From JBHJGU01 sp050331475 (GTDB lineage: Bacteria > Pseudomonadota > Alphaproteobacteria > Caulobacterales > Maricaulaceae): DNA of 12,576 nucleotides. The stretch spans positions 1 to 12,576 of the forward strand of contig JBHJGU010000001.1 in NCBI GenBank assembly GCA_050331475.1, written 5' to 3'. The notes beneath the pieces were generated by a model. It searched no databases. It saw nothing but the letters and a program-made list of their open reading frames with translations, and was not told where the DNA came from. A program made the position numbers and the translations under genes. Below, piece after piece: positions 4,808 through 10,817 of the stretch (the first letter of the stretch is position 1; every line of letters begins with the position of its first letter).

Positions 4808-5725
4808 ATGGCGCAATCACCGCAAGCTGGCAGGTCCTCCCGCGACATGCGCCCCACGGCGATCGTCCTTGGCAACGCGCGCGCGGGCGGGCTAGCGAAC
4901 GGCGCCGGCCAGGCCTTCGCGAGCCAGGTCGCAGCGTGCAAAGGCCTGCGGGTCCAAGAGATCGACATTGTCGAGCCCGATGCGCTGGTTCCGGCGGCCC
5001 GCCGCGCGGTGGAGGCTGAGCCGGACATGATCCTGATCGCCGGCGGCGATGGGACGATCCGATCGGTCGCCGCACTTGCGGGGCCGGCGGGCGTGCCTTT
5101 GGCGCCCCTGCCTATGGGCACGATGAATCTCGCGCCGCGGCGGCTTTATGGCGAACGGGGTCTCGACGCCGTTCTGTCCGCCCTGCCGCATGCGCGCCCC
5201 GTCACCTGGCCCGCGGGCCGGCTTAATGGCGAGATGTTCCTGCTCACCGCCGTGGTGGGCTTTCCCGCCGCCGCCGCCGCCGCGCGAGAAGAAAGCCGAG
5301 CCGACGCGCCGAACCTCATGCGGATGTTCGAGCTTGCGGGCCAAGCGGTCGCAGACGGCGTCTCCGGCCGCATTCGCTATTCCGGTGAGGTTAGTGGTGA
5401 GGGCGTGGGTCTGGTGGCGGCGCTCGGTGATTTGGACGACATCTTCGCGTGTCGGCCGCCCGCAGAGCCGTGCCAAGCGTTCGACATTGTGAGCGTTGAA
5501 CCGGAAAGCCTCGCCGAGCTGATTAGTCTTGGCGCGCAAGCATGGGCGCAGGGCTGGCGCTCCCATGCGAGCCTGCGCGAATTTCAGACCGCAAAGCTGA
5601 ACGTTGACACCGACGGGCCGGTTCACGCGATGCTCGACGGCGAACCCATGGTGATTGAGGGGGGCGCGGCGCTTGAGTTTTGCGCTCACGCCGTGCGGTT
5701 TCTCTCGCTTGACGAGGCGGCGTAA
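4808..5725 (+). CDS. Diacylglycerol kinase family lipid kinase
   Basis: A 305-residue protein of the DAGK catalytic family (YegS/BmrU/LCB5-like), which phosphorylates lipid alcohols such as diacylglycerol using ATP at the membrane surface. It shows the N-terminal beta strand AIVLGNARAGG (18-28, in place of the common NPxSG), the nucleotide motif GGDGT (79-83) and PLPMGTMN (100-107). The all-beta C-terminal lobe includes HAMLDGEPMVI, matching the family DGE motif. AAGGGG overlapping the sodB stop is 8 nt before the ATG; ATG 4847, just before the first strand, is an alternative start. Its stop overlaps the start of the phosphoesterase gene (TAATG at 5723-5727), implying translational coupling. 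The native lipid substrate is unknown. Confidence 0.88.
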   Translation: MAQSPQAGRSSRDMRPTAIVLGNARAGGLANGAGQAFASQVAACKGLRVQEIDIVEPDALVPAARRAVEAEPDMILIAGGDGTIRSVAALAGPAGVPLAPLPMGTMNLAPRRLYGERGLDAVLSALPHARPVTWPAGRLNGEMFLLTAVVGFPAAAAAAREESRADAPNLMRMFELAGQAVADGVSGRIRYSGEVSGEGVGLVAALGDLDDIFACRPPAEPCQAFDIVSVEPESLAELISLGAQAWAQGWRSHASLREFQTAKLNVDTDGPVHAMLDGEPMVIEGGAALEFCAHAVRFLSLDEAA

Positions 5726-6531
5726 TGCGGATCGTCCATCTGTCCGATTTGCACTTCGGCGCCGAAGCCGTCGTCCAAAAGGACGCGTTAGCGCGCTGGC
5801 TCGACGCCGATCCGCCCGACGTGCTTGTGGCCTCTGGCGATCTCACCCAAACGGGCGCGCGCGACGAATTCGAACAGGCGAGGGCCTTTTTCGCAGCCCG
5901 CGCCACCATCAAAGTTCTCGTCCCCGGTAATCACGACACTCCGCTGTTGGACGTGTTCGCGCGACTGACCGGACCGTTTCGACGGTTCGAGACAACCTTT
6001 GACGCGTTCAACGTGCCCAATTTGGTTTGGGACGAGGCCGCGTTTGAAAGCCTCAACACCGCGCGCGGCGCGCAGCTTCGCTGGAACTGGTCCCATGGGG
6101 TTGTCGACCTGAACGCGCTCGACGCCGCAACCGAGCGGCTTCGCTCAGCTGCGCCCACGGGTTGGCGCATCTTGGTTTGCCATCACCCTTTGATCGAACC
6201 CGAAGGCTCTCCCTTGCGGGTTGCGACCTGGAACGGGGCTGAGGCCGCCCGGCGCGCCGCAGAGGCGGAGGTCGATGTTATTCTGTGCGGTCACACCCAC
6301 GCCCCCTTCGTCGCGCCCCTGGCGTATGGGGATCAGGCGACCCGGATGGTCGGCGCGGGAACGGCGTTTTCGATACGGACGCGCGGGGTGGAGGCCGGAT
6401 TTGTCACGCTCGATCTAAACGGGCGCTGCGCGGACGTGACGGTTTGGCGCTGGCGCGCGGATAGCTACGCCCCGCTTGACCGCATCACGTTCGAGCGTCG
6501 CGCGCACTCGAATAAGCACGCGGCGGCCTAG
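5725..6531 (+). CDS. Calcineurin-like metallophosphoesterase
   Basis: A 268-residue binuclear-metal phosphoesterase with all five family motifs: DLHFG (Asp8, His10), GDLTQ (Asp39), GNHD (Asn69, His70), CHHP (His153/His154) and GHTH (189-192). No signal peptide or membrane helix is seen, so it is likely cytoplasmic. It resembles the cyclic-nucleotide/phospholipid-type phosphodiesterase branch. The start overlaps the stop of the lipid kinase by one base, so the two are made together; this kinase-phosphatase pairing suggests they act on the same lipid or lipid headgroup, which is inference. Weak GAGGCGG lies upstream of the ATG. Confidence 0.9.
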   Translation: MRIVHLSDLHFGAEAVVQKDALARWLDADPPDVLVASGDLTQTGARDEFEQARAFFAARATIKVLVPGNHDTPLLDVFARLTGPFRRFETTFDAFNVPNLVWDEAAFESLNTARGAQLRWNWSHGVVDLNALDAATERLRSAAPTGWRILVCHHPLIEPEGSPLRVATWNGAEAARRAAEAEVDVILCGHTHAPFVAPLAYGDQATRMVGAGTAFSIRTRGVEAGFVTLDLNGRCADVTVWRWRADSYAPLDRITFERRAHSNKHAAA

Positions 6532-6549
6532 AAACCGCGGGATCGCCTT

Positions 6550-6574
6550 GGAACCACCGGGTCGCTCACGCGTT
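6550..6574 (+). promoter_or_regulatory. EcfG-type general stress promoter for dps
   Basis: GGAAC (6550-6554), 16 nt, CGTT (6571-6574). Predicted transcription start is near 6581, so the in-frame ATG at 6581 is at or beyond the 5' end and the ATG at 6611 is the likely start. Confidence 0.85.
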
Positions 6575-6610
6575 GGTTAGATGTCTCTAAAAAGACGAAG
6601 GAGTTTACCG

Positions 6611-7120
6611 ATGAGCAGCCATGCAGCTCTGAAACCCGAGCCCAATGTGGAAACCATTGATACGGGGATCGCGCACCGCGACACCTCGAAATTAGCGAAA
6701 TACCTCAGCAATGCTTTGGCGGACAGCTACGTTCTTTATTTGCAGACCCAAGGCGTGCACTGGAACGTTGTCGGTCCAGCGTTTTACAGCGTGCACCAAC
6801 TGACCGAAGCGCAGTATGAAGACTTAGCCGAAGCGATCGATAAGATCGCGGAGCGAATCCGCGCTCTGGGCCATATCGCGCCTTCGAGCTTTCGCGAATT
6901 TACGGACCTAACAGTGCTCGACAACGAACCCACCGATCAGTCCGCAGCCGCGCTGATCAAACGCTTGGTTCATATGAACCAGGCGGTTGCGGATCGTTTG
7001 CGCAAATCAGTCGCCGCCGCGGAAGAGGTGGAGGATGTGTTCACCGCGGACCTGCTCACCGCGCGCATTGGCGTCCACGAGGAAGCGGCGTGGATGCTGC
7101 GTTCGCTCGCGGCCGAGTAA
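6611..7120 (+). CDS. dps: Dps family DNA-protecting ferritin
   Basis: A 169-residue Dps, a dodecameric mini-ferritin that oxidises iron with peroxide, stores it and shields DNA. The intersubunit ferroxidase ligands fit exactly: His50 (GVHWN), His62 (SVHQL), Asp77 and Glu81 (AIDKIAER), spaced 12, 15 and 4 as in Listeria Dps. The four-helix bundle is complete and the N-terminal tail is about 25 residues. AAGGAG (6598-6603) is 7 nt before the ATG at 6611, which is preferred over ATG 6581. It is driven by its own GSR promoter and followed by a hairpin terminator. Dps is a known GSR/EcfG target in several Alphaproteobacteria. Confidence 0.95.
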   Translation: MSSHAALKPEPNVETIDTGIAHRDTSKLAKYLSNALADSYVLYLQTQGVHWNVVGPAFYSVHQLTEAQYEDLAEAIDKIAERIRALGHIAPSSFREFTDLTVLDNEPTDQSAAALIKRLVHMNQAVADRLRKSVAAAEEVEDVFTADLLTARIGVHEEAAWMLRSLAAE

Positions 7121-7172
7121 TCGCCACAAGCGGCGTGGCCTGATCCAACCCGCGACCACGCCGCATTTTCCG

Positions 7173-7202
7173 ACCCGCCGGAGCGAGATTCCGGCGGGTT
7201 TG
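7173..7202 (+). terminator. Hairpin terminator after dps
   Basis: A 10-bp perfect stem, ACCCGCCGGA (7173-7182) with TCCGGCGGGT (7190-7199), with a 7-nt loop, followed by only TTT. The short T-run makes it a weaker terminator, so some read-through into the gene at 7249 is possible. Confidence 0.65.
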
Positions 7203-7248
7203 GGCGTTTTGGACCACCGTCTAAAAACTAGCAAAGAGGTGTCTCGCC

Positions 7249-7458
7249 ATGGACGCTCCTACCGCTCCCACCCCGAAAACTCGCCCAGAGTCCGCCACCG
7301 AAGCGCCGACGGTGCTGAAAACCAATGAGGCCCGGCAGGGTGAGGAAGTTTTCAACACGGGCGCAAAGCGGCGTCGCTTTGCTCTGTTAATTCTTGTGCT
7401 CGTTATCGGCTTTGTCGGCGCCGGCTTCATCATTGCGCAAATCGTCCAAGGCGGTTGA
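7249..7458 (+). CDS. Small single-span membrane protein of unknown function
   Basis: A 69-residue protein. Residues 1-38 are soluble, Pro/Thr/Glu-rich, and hold an EARQGEE motif at about 27-33. KRRR (40-43) follows, then one membrane helix (44-66), with a short QGG end. The basic residues before the helix favour an N-terminus in the cytoplasm. AAAGAGG (7233-7239) is about 9 nt before the ATG. I recall small alphaproteobacterial proteins with an ARQG motif before a single helix, but cannot name a family. No GSR promoter precedes it; it may be read from dps through the weak terminator. It converges with the transporter gene after 21 nt. Confidence 0.7.
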   Translation: MDAPTAPTPKTRPESATEAPTVLKTNEARQGEEVFNTGAKRRRFALLILVLVIGFVGAGFIIAQIVQGG

Positions 7459-7479
7459 CCCAGGCCTGAAACGTTGGGC

Positions 7480-8313
7480 CTAAGCGAGGTGATCCATTTC
7501 CTCGCGGATCTGCGCATAGGTGATGAGCGTGAACACCGCGCTGCCGCCAATGATGTTGCCCGCCAATGCCGGCCCCATAAAGCGCAAGGCGATCTCAATC
7601 AGGCTGGAATCGCCAGAAAATAAACTGAAAAACACCTCAACCGACCCGACGATGATATGGGCGAACTCACCGAGCCCAATCAGCCACGTCATAAAGAACA
7701 CGACCAGGAACCGGTTTTCCGGCGCGGACGGTAAAATCCAAACGAGCGCCGCAATGAGCCAGCCCGCGGCGATCCCGCCGGCGAAATTGCGCGCAGGCCC
7801 CACCTCCACCAAATGGCTGCCGATATCGCGAAACGCGGCGAGCGGGGCTTCGCCAAACAGTCCGCCTTGGGCCACCACGAGCGCGAAAATCGCCGCGCCG
7901 ACCAGGTTCGCTGACAGCACAATCGCCCAAAGTCGCGCTATGGCTTTGAAATCCGCCCAATGTCGGCGGCTTAGCACTGGGATCAAAGCGGTAATGGTGT
8001 TCTCGGTGAAAAGCTGTTGGCGGCCAAGAATTACGATCAAAAACCCAGCGGTATAGCCAATCGCGATCAAGGGCCGCGTCCAATCCCCCGGGGGTAAGGC
8101 CGCCGTCATCAGGCCCGCCGCCACCATCGAAAAGCCCGCCGATAATCCGGCGGCCAGACCCGACCACCAGAGCGGGCCAAATTTACGCGCGAGTTCTTCT
8201 TGCCCCTCCTTGCGCACGATCTCCAAAATCACCGCCGCTCGCGGGCGCTGGCGGGTCTCGACGGTTTTGCGTTCGGTATGATCCAAGTCGGTGGGCGCTT
8301 CATTCTGGGGCAT
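7480..8313 (-). CDS. Formate/nitrite transporter family protein (YfdC-like)
   Basis: A 277-residue integral membrane protein of the FNT family, pentameric channels for small monovalent anions such as formate and nitrite. A charged N-terminal stretch with EIVRKEGQEELARK precedes about six helices, the arrangement of the YfdC-like branch rather than FocA/NirC themselves. Typical segments are GLAAGLSAGFSMVAAG (first helix), GRQQLFTENTITALIPVL (the FNT loop), and GLGEFAHIIVGSVEVF with a His in the pore region. The substrate of this branch is not established. No good Shine-Dalgarno is seen before the ATG at 8313, but it is the only start consistent with the GSR promoter at 8341-8366. It diverges from the ExoD unit. 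Confidence 0.88.
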   Translation of the reverse strand: MPQNEAPTDLDHTERKTVETRQRPRAAVILEIVRKEGQEELARKFGPLWWSGLAAGLSAGFSMVAAGLMTAALPPGDWTRPLIAIGYTAGFLIVILGRQQLFTENTITALIPVLSRRHWADFKAIARLWAIVLSANLVGAAIFALVVAQGGLFGEAPLAAFRDIGSHLVEVGPARNFAGGIAAGWLIAALVWILPSAPENRFLVVFFMTWLIGLGEFAHIIVGSVEVFFSLFSGDSSLIEIALRFMGPALAGNIIGGSAVFTLITYAQIREEMDHLA

Positions 8314-8340
8314 AAAAATCGGTCGGATGTGTTCGTGAAG

Positions 8341-8366
8341 AACGCCTCAAGCGACGCAAACGTTCC
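8341..8366 (-). promoter_or_regulatory. EcfG-type general stress promoter for the FNT transporter
   Basis: On the minus strand GGAAC (8366-8362), 17 nt, CGTT (8344-8341). The leader to the ATG at 8313 would be about 20 nt. It is back-to-back with 8385-8409. Confidence 0.78.
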
Positions 8367-8384
8367 GCTGGCTCCCGGCCAATT

Positions 8385-8409
8385 GGAACGGCTGTTCGTT
8401 GAACGCGTT
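8385..8409 (+). promoter_or_regulatory. EcfG-type general stress promoter for the ExoD unit
   Basis: GGAAC (8385-8389), 16 nt, CGTT (8406-8409). The two divergent -35 elements are only 18 nt apart, so two holoenzymes would compete for this short region. Confidence 0.8.
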
Positions 8410-8448
8410 GGTTAGGCTCATGTGATCGCGTTACGGAAAGGTGGGCTG

Positions 8449-8670
8449 ATGTTGAGATTGGATAGGGTGTTTCTCTCCAGCGCCGTGCTCGTCGCTATGT
8501 TCGGCGCCAGCGCGGTTTGGGCGTGGGGTCTCGCCCCGCGAGAGGTCTTTCTCGCCGCCTCGGTCTTCGCAGGTTTGAGCGCGCTGAGCCGGTTTTTGCA
8601 GTCTCCACAGCGACTTCCCGCGCGCGCCCGGCCGAAATGGACCTCTGCGGTCCGGCGGGGGAGCCTATAA
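8449..8670 (+). CDS. Small two-span membrane protein of unknown function
   Basis: A 73-residue protein with hydrophobic stretches at about 6-27 (FLSSAVLVAMFGASAVWAWG) and 31-50 (VFLAASVFAGLSALSRFL), and a basic, Pro/Arg-rich tail. The ATG at 8449 is preferred over an in-frame GTG at 8422 because AAAGG lies 7 nt upstream and the GSR promoter would start transcription near 8416-8419, leaving no leader for the GTG. Its stop overlaps the ATG of the ExoD gene (TAATG), so the two are translationally coupled and probably work together. I do not recognise a family. Confidence 0.65.
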   Translation: MLRLDRVFLSSAVLVAMFGASAVWAWGLAPREVFLAASVFAGLSALSRFLQSPQRLPARARPKWTSAVRRGSL

Positions 8671-9269
8671 TGGCCAGCGCGCAGACGACCGACAGCCATC
8701 CGTTGGAACGGGTCAGCGATGACATTCTCAGCGCTGCGGACGGCGATACGGTCACCGTCGACGACATCGTCAAAAGCTTCGGCGCGCAGTCCTTTGGGCC
8801 AATTTTTGTGCTGTTAGGCCTGCTGACCATTTTGCCGCCGGTCAGTTTGGTTCCCGGTTTGCCCAGCGTGGTGGGCGTGGTGATCATTTTGTTTTCCGCC
8901 CAACTGGTTTTCGGCCGCTCCCATGTGTGGTTGCCCGGGGCTGTGCGTCGTCGGGGCATCTCCAAGGCGAAAGTCGAAAACGCGTTTGACCGCGCTCAGC
9001 CCGCTCTAGAACGATTAGACGCGATGATCGAGCCCCGGTGGCGGCCGCTTGTGGCGGCGCCCATGCCCCGGCTCGCGGCCCTGATTGTGACGGTTTTAGC
9101 GGTGAGCTTTGCGCCCTTGGAGCTGGCGCCGTTCGCCGTGGCGATCCCGGCGGCGGCGATCGTGCTGTTCGGCGCTGCGCTCATCGCGCGCGACGGGGTT
9201 TTGATGGCCTTTGGCTTATGCCTCGCCTGCGGCGCGGTTCTGGCGCTCTTGAGCGTGTGGCTCGGATAG
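8670..9269 (+). CDS. exoD: ExoD family membrane protein
   Basis: A 199-residue polytopic protein of the ExoD family, named for a Sinorhizobium gene affecting exopolysaccharide production and alkali tolerance; the biochemical role is unknown. The N-terminal soluble part, HPLERVSDDILSAADGDTV, is the family lead-in. It is followed by FGPIFVLLGLLTILP and VPGLPSVVGVVIILFSAQLVFG (helices 1-2), a basic linker (VRRRGISKAKVENAFDRAQ) and two or three C-terminal helices. GGGGGAG (8657-8663) is 6 nt before the ATG. The ATG at 8670 is used although the frame is open further upstream, because that upstream part overlaps the small coupled gene. It is second in the GSR-promoted unit. Confidence 0.85.
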   Translation: MASAQTTDSHPLERVSDDILSAADGDTVTVDDIVKSFGAQSFGPIFVLLGLLTILPPVSLVPGLPSVVGVVIILFSAQLVFGRSHVWLPGAVRRRGISKAKVENAFDRAQPALERLDAMIEPRWRPLVAAPMPRLAALIVTVLAVSFAPLELAPFAVAIPAAAIVLFGAALIARDGVLMAFGLCLACGAVLALLSVWLG

Positions 9270-9316
9270 GCGAGGTCTGACCTGCTCGTGGGCGATTAAA
9301 CGGGCCGCGCGAACCG

Positions 9317-9784
9317 CTAACCTGCGAGCAAAACGGTGATGGCCTCTAGCCCCGCCTTGTCGGCGGCGTCAAAAGCGCCGGGCTGGGCGGAGTCCACATC
9401 CAGCACACCGAGCAGATCGCCCCCAGGGGTTAAGACCGGGACGACAATCTCTGAGTTCGAGCGGCTATCACACGCAATGTGGCCGTCAAAGGCGTGCACG
9501 TCGTCAACGATGACGGTCTTGCGCTGCGCCGCCGCCGCGCCGCAGACACCGCGCCCTAGCGGGATGCGCAAGCACCCCAAGGTGCCCTGATAGGGACCGA
9601 CGACCAATTCCGTCGGCTTGTCCGGATCGACGAGGTAAAACCCGGTCCACAGGAATCGCGGCTGAAAAGCCCCATGCAGCAAGCAAGCCGTCGTGGCGTA
9701 GCGCGCCACCGCATTCGGCTCGCCCTCTAAAACCGCAGCGATCTCCTCGCGCAAAGCGGCATAGGCGGCGGTTTTATCGGTCAT
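9317..9784 (-). CDS. msrC: Free methionine-(R)-sulfoxide reductase (GAF domain)
   Basis: A 155-residue single GAF-domain enzyme that reduces free methionine-R-sulfoxide in the cytoplasm, repairing oxidised methionine with thioredoxin as electron donor (fRMsr/YebR type). The three family cysteines are present with exact spacing: Cys71 (GTLGCLRIPLGRG), Cys81 (GVCGAAA) and Cys105 (HIACDSRSNSEIVVP), equal to the 84/94/118 pattern of the E. coli enzyme. The conserved LDVDS block is near the C-terminus. GAGGGAG lies about 10 nt before the ATG. It starts 27 nt after the sugar kinase stop, in the same direction, so is probably in one transcript. No GSR promoter is seen. Confidence 0.92.
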   Translation of the reverse strand: MTDKTAAYAALREEIAAVLEGEPNAVARYATTACLLHGAFQPRFLWTGFYLVDPDKPTELVVGPYQGTLGCLRIPLGRGVCGAAAAQRKTVIVDDVHAFDGHIACDSRSNSEIVVPVLTPGGDLLGVLDVDSAQPGAFDAADKAGLEAITVLLAG

Positions 9785-9811
9785 GATCGTCGCGCTCCCT
9801 CAAAGTCGCGC

Positions 9812-10723
9812 TTAGCTAGGCGTCGCGCCGGCCCCATGCAAGGCCTCAAGCGCGACCGCCAGCGCACCGTGAACGCCAGCGCTCCGGCCCAAGCCGGGCG
9901 CCCCCACCAACGCCGCGAGGTCCAAGGCGGGACCGAACGCGTACCCGTTCAGCCGCCTCGCTAGCGCGCCGCGCACCCGATCGCGCAAGCCCGGCGCGGC
10001 CATCACCCCACCACCCAGCAGGATGCGGTCCGGCGCATGGGCGTAAACCAACACGGCGCACAGCTCTGCGAGGTAATACGCTTGGATCGCCCAGGCCGGA
10101 TGGTCGGGGCCCAACGTCTCCGCCGGGGCGTCCCAGCGCGCCGCAATGGCCGGCCCTGAGGCCAGCCCTTCCAGACAATCGCCGTGAAACGGGCAGACCC
10201 CCGCAAACGCCTCATCCCCGGGCGCGCGCGGGACGCGAACAAGACCCATTTCCAAATGCCCCCCGCCCCTGATCGGGCGTCCCCGGTCCGCCACGCCGAC
10301 GCCCACGCCGCCGCCCACGGAGACATAGGCCAATCGCTGCGCGCTCCTGCCCGCGCCCCAGAGCGCTTCCGCCCGAGCCGCCGCCTCGACGTCCGTCGCA
10401 AGCCCAACAACAGGCGCCACGCCGTCGAGCGCGCCGAGCAGGTCGAACCCGCTCCATCCGGGCTTCGGCGTTCGGGCCAACCGCCCATAGTCGGGATCAC
10501 CGGGGATCTCCGCGATCGGACCAAAGGCGGCGACGCCCAAAGCGGTCGGCGGCCCAAAGCGCGCAGCGAAGGCCTCGAACTGCGCACGTACCGCAGCCAG
10601 CGTCGCCTGTGGCGTTGTGGTCGGCGTATCGGCTTGCGCCAAAAATGTCCCCGCCGCGTCGCCGACCGCGCAGCGACAGTGCGTGCCCCCGGTCTCCAGT
10701 CCAAAGATGCGAACCTCCGTCAT
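9812..10723 (-). CDS. ROK family sugar kinase, fructokinase type
   Basis: A 303-residue kinase that phosphorylates a hexose, probably fructose, with ATP. It has the N-terminal phosphate loop FGLETGGTH (7-15), catalytic Asp111 in ATDVEAAARAE and the ROK zinc site His156 with Cys177, His180 and Cys183 (GVCPFHGDCLEG), followed by GLASGPAI. The GHxEMGxxRVPR and CPFHGDCLEG blocks are those of the zinc fructokinase (ScrK/YdhR/Mak-like) branch; mannose or glucose use is possible. The ATG at 10723 starts directly at the beta-strand of the phosphate loop; ATG 10741 is an alternative. Neither has a clear ribosome binding site. A longer reading to 10849 is rejected because it overlaps the divergent symporter gene. 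The neighbouring symporter suggests uptake plus phosphorylation of a sugar. Confidence 0.88.
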   Translation of the reverse strand: MTEVRIFGLETGGTHCRCAVGDAAGTFLAQADTPTTTPQATLAAVRAQFEAFAARFGPPTALGVAAFGPIAEIPGDPDYGRLARTPKPGWSGFDLLGALDGVAPVVGLATDVEAAARAEALWGAGRSAQRLAYVSVGGGVGVGVADRGRPIRGGGHLEMGLVRVPRAPGDEAFAGVCPFHGDCLEGLASGPAIAARWDAPAETLGPDHPAWAIQAYYLAELCAVLVYAHAPDRILLGGGVMAAPGLRDRVRGALARRLNGYAFGPALDLAALVGAPGLGRSAGVHGALAVALEALHGAGATPS

Positions 10724-10817
10724 GGGGGTGCGCTGCGCCATGGTCTGGTCAGCGGGACCGTCCGGCGCCAGGGTTCGGCGTTGAAGCCGCGGCGCAGACT
10801 GCGGGAAAGGGGGGGCC

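Noticed and set aside
4892..5689. Long minus-strand open frame opposite the lipid kinase
   Set aside because: It is an antisense shadow from GC-rich codon use, with Arg/His-rich low-information protein and no ribosome binding site or family motif.
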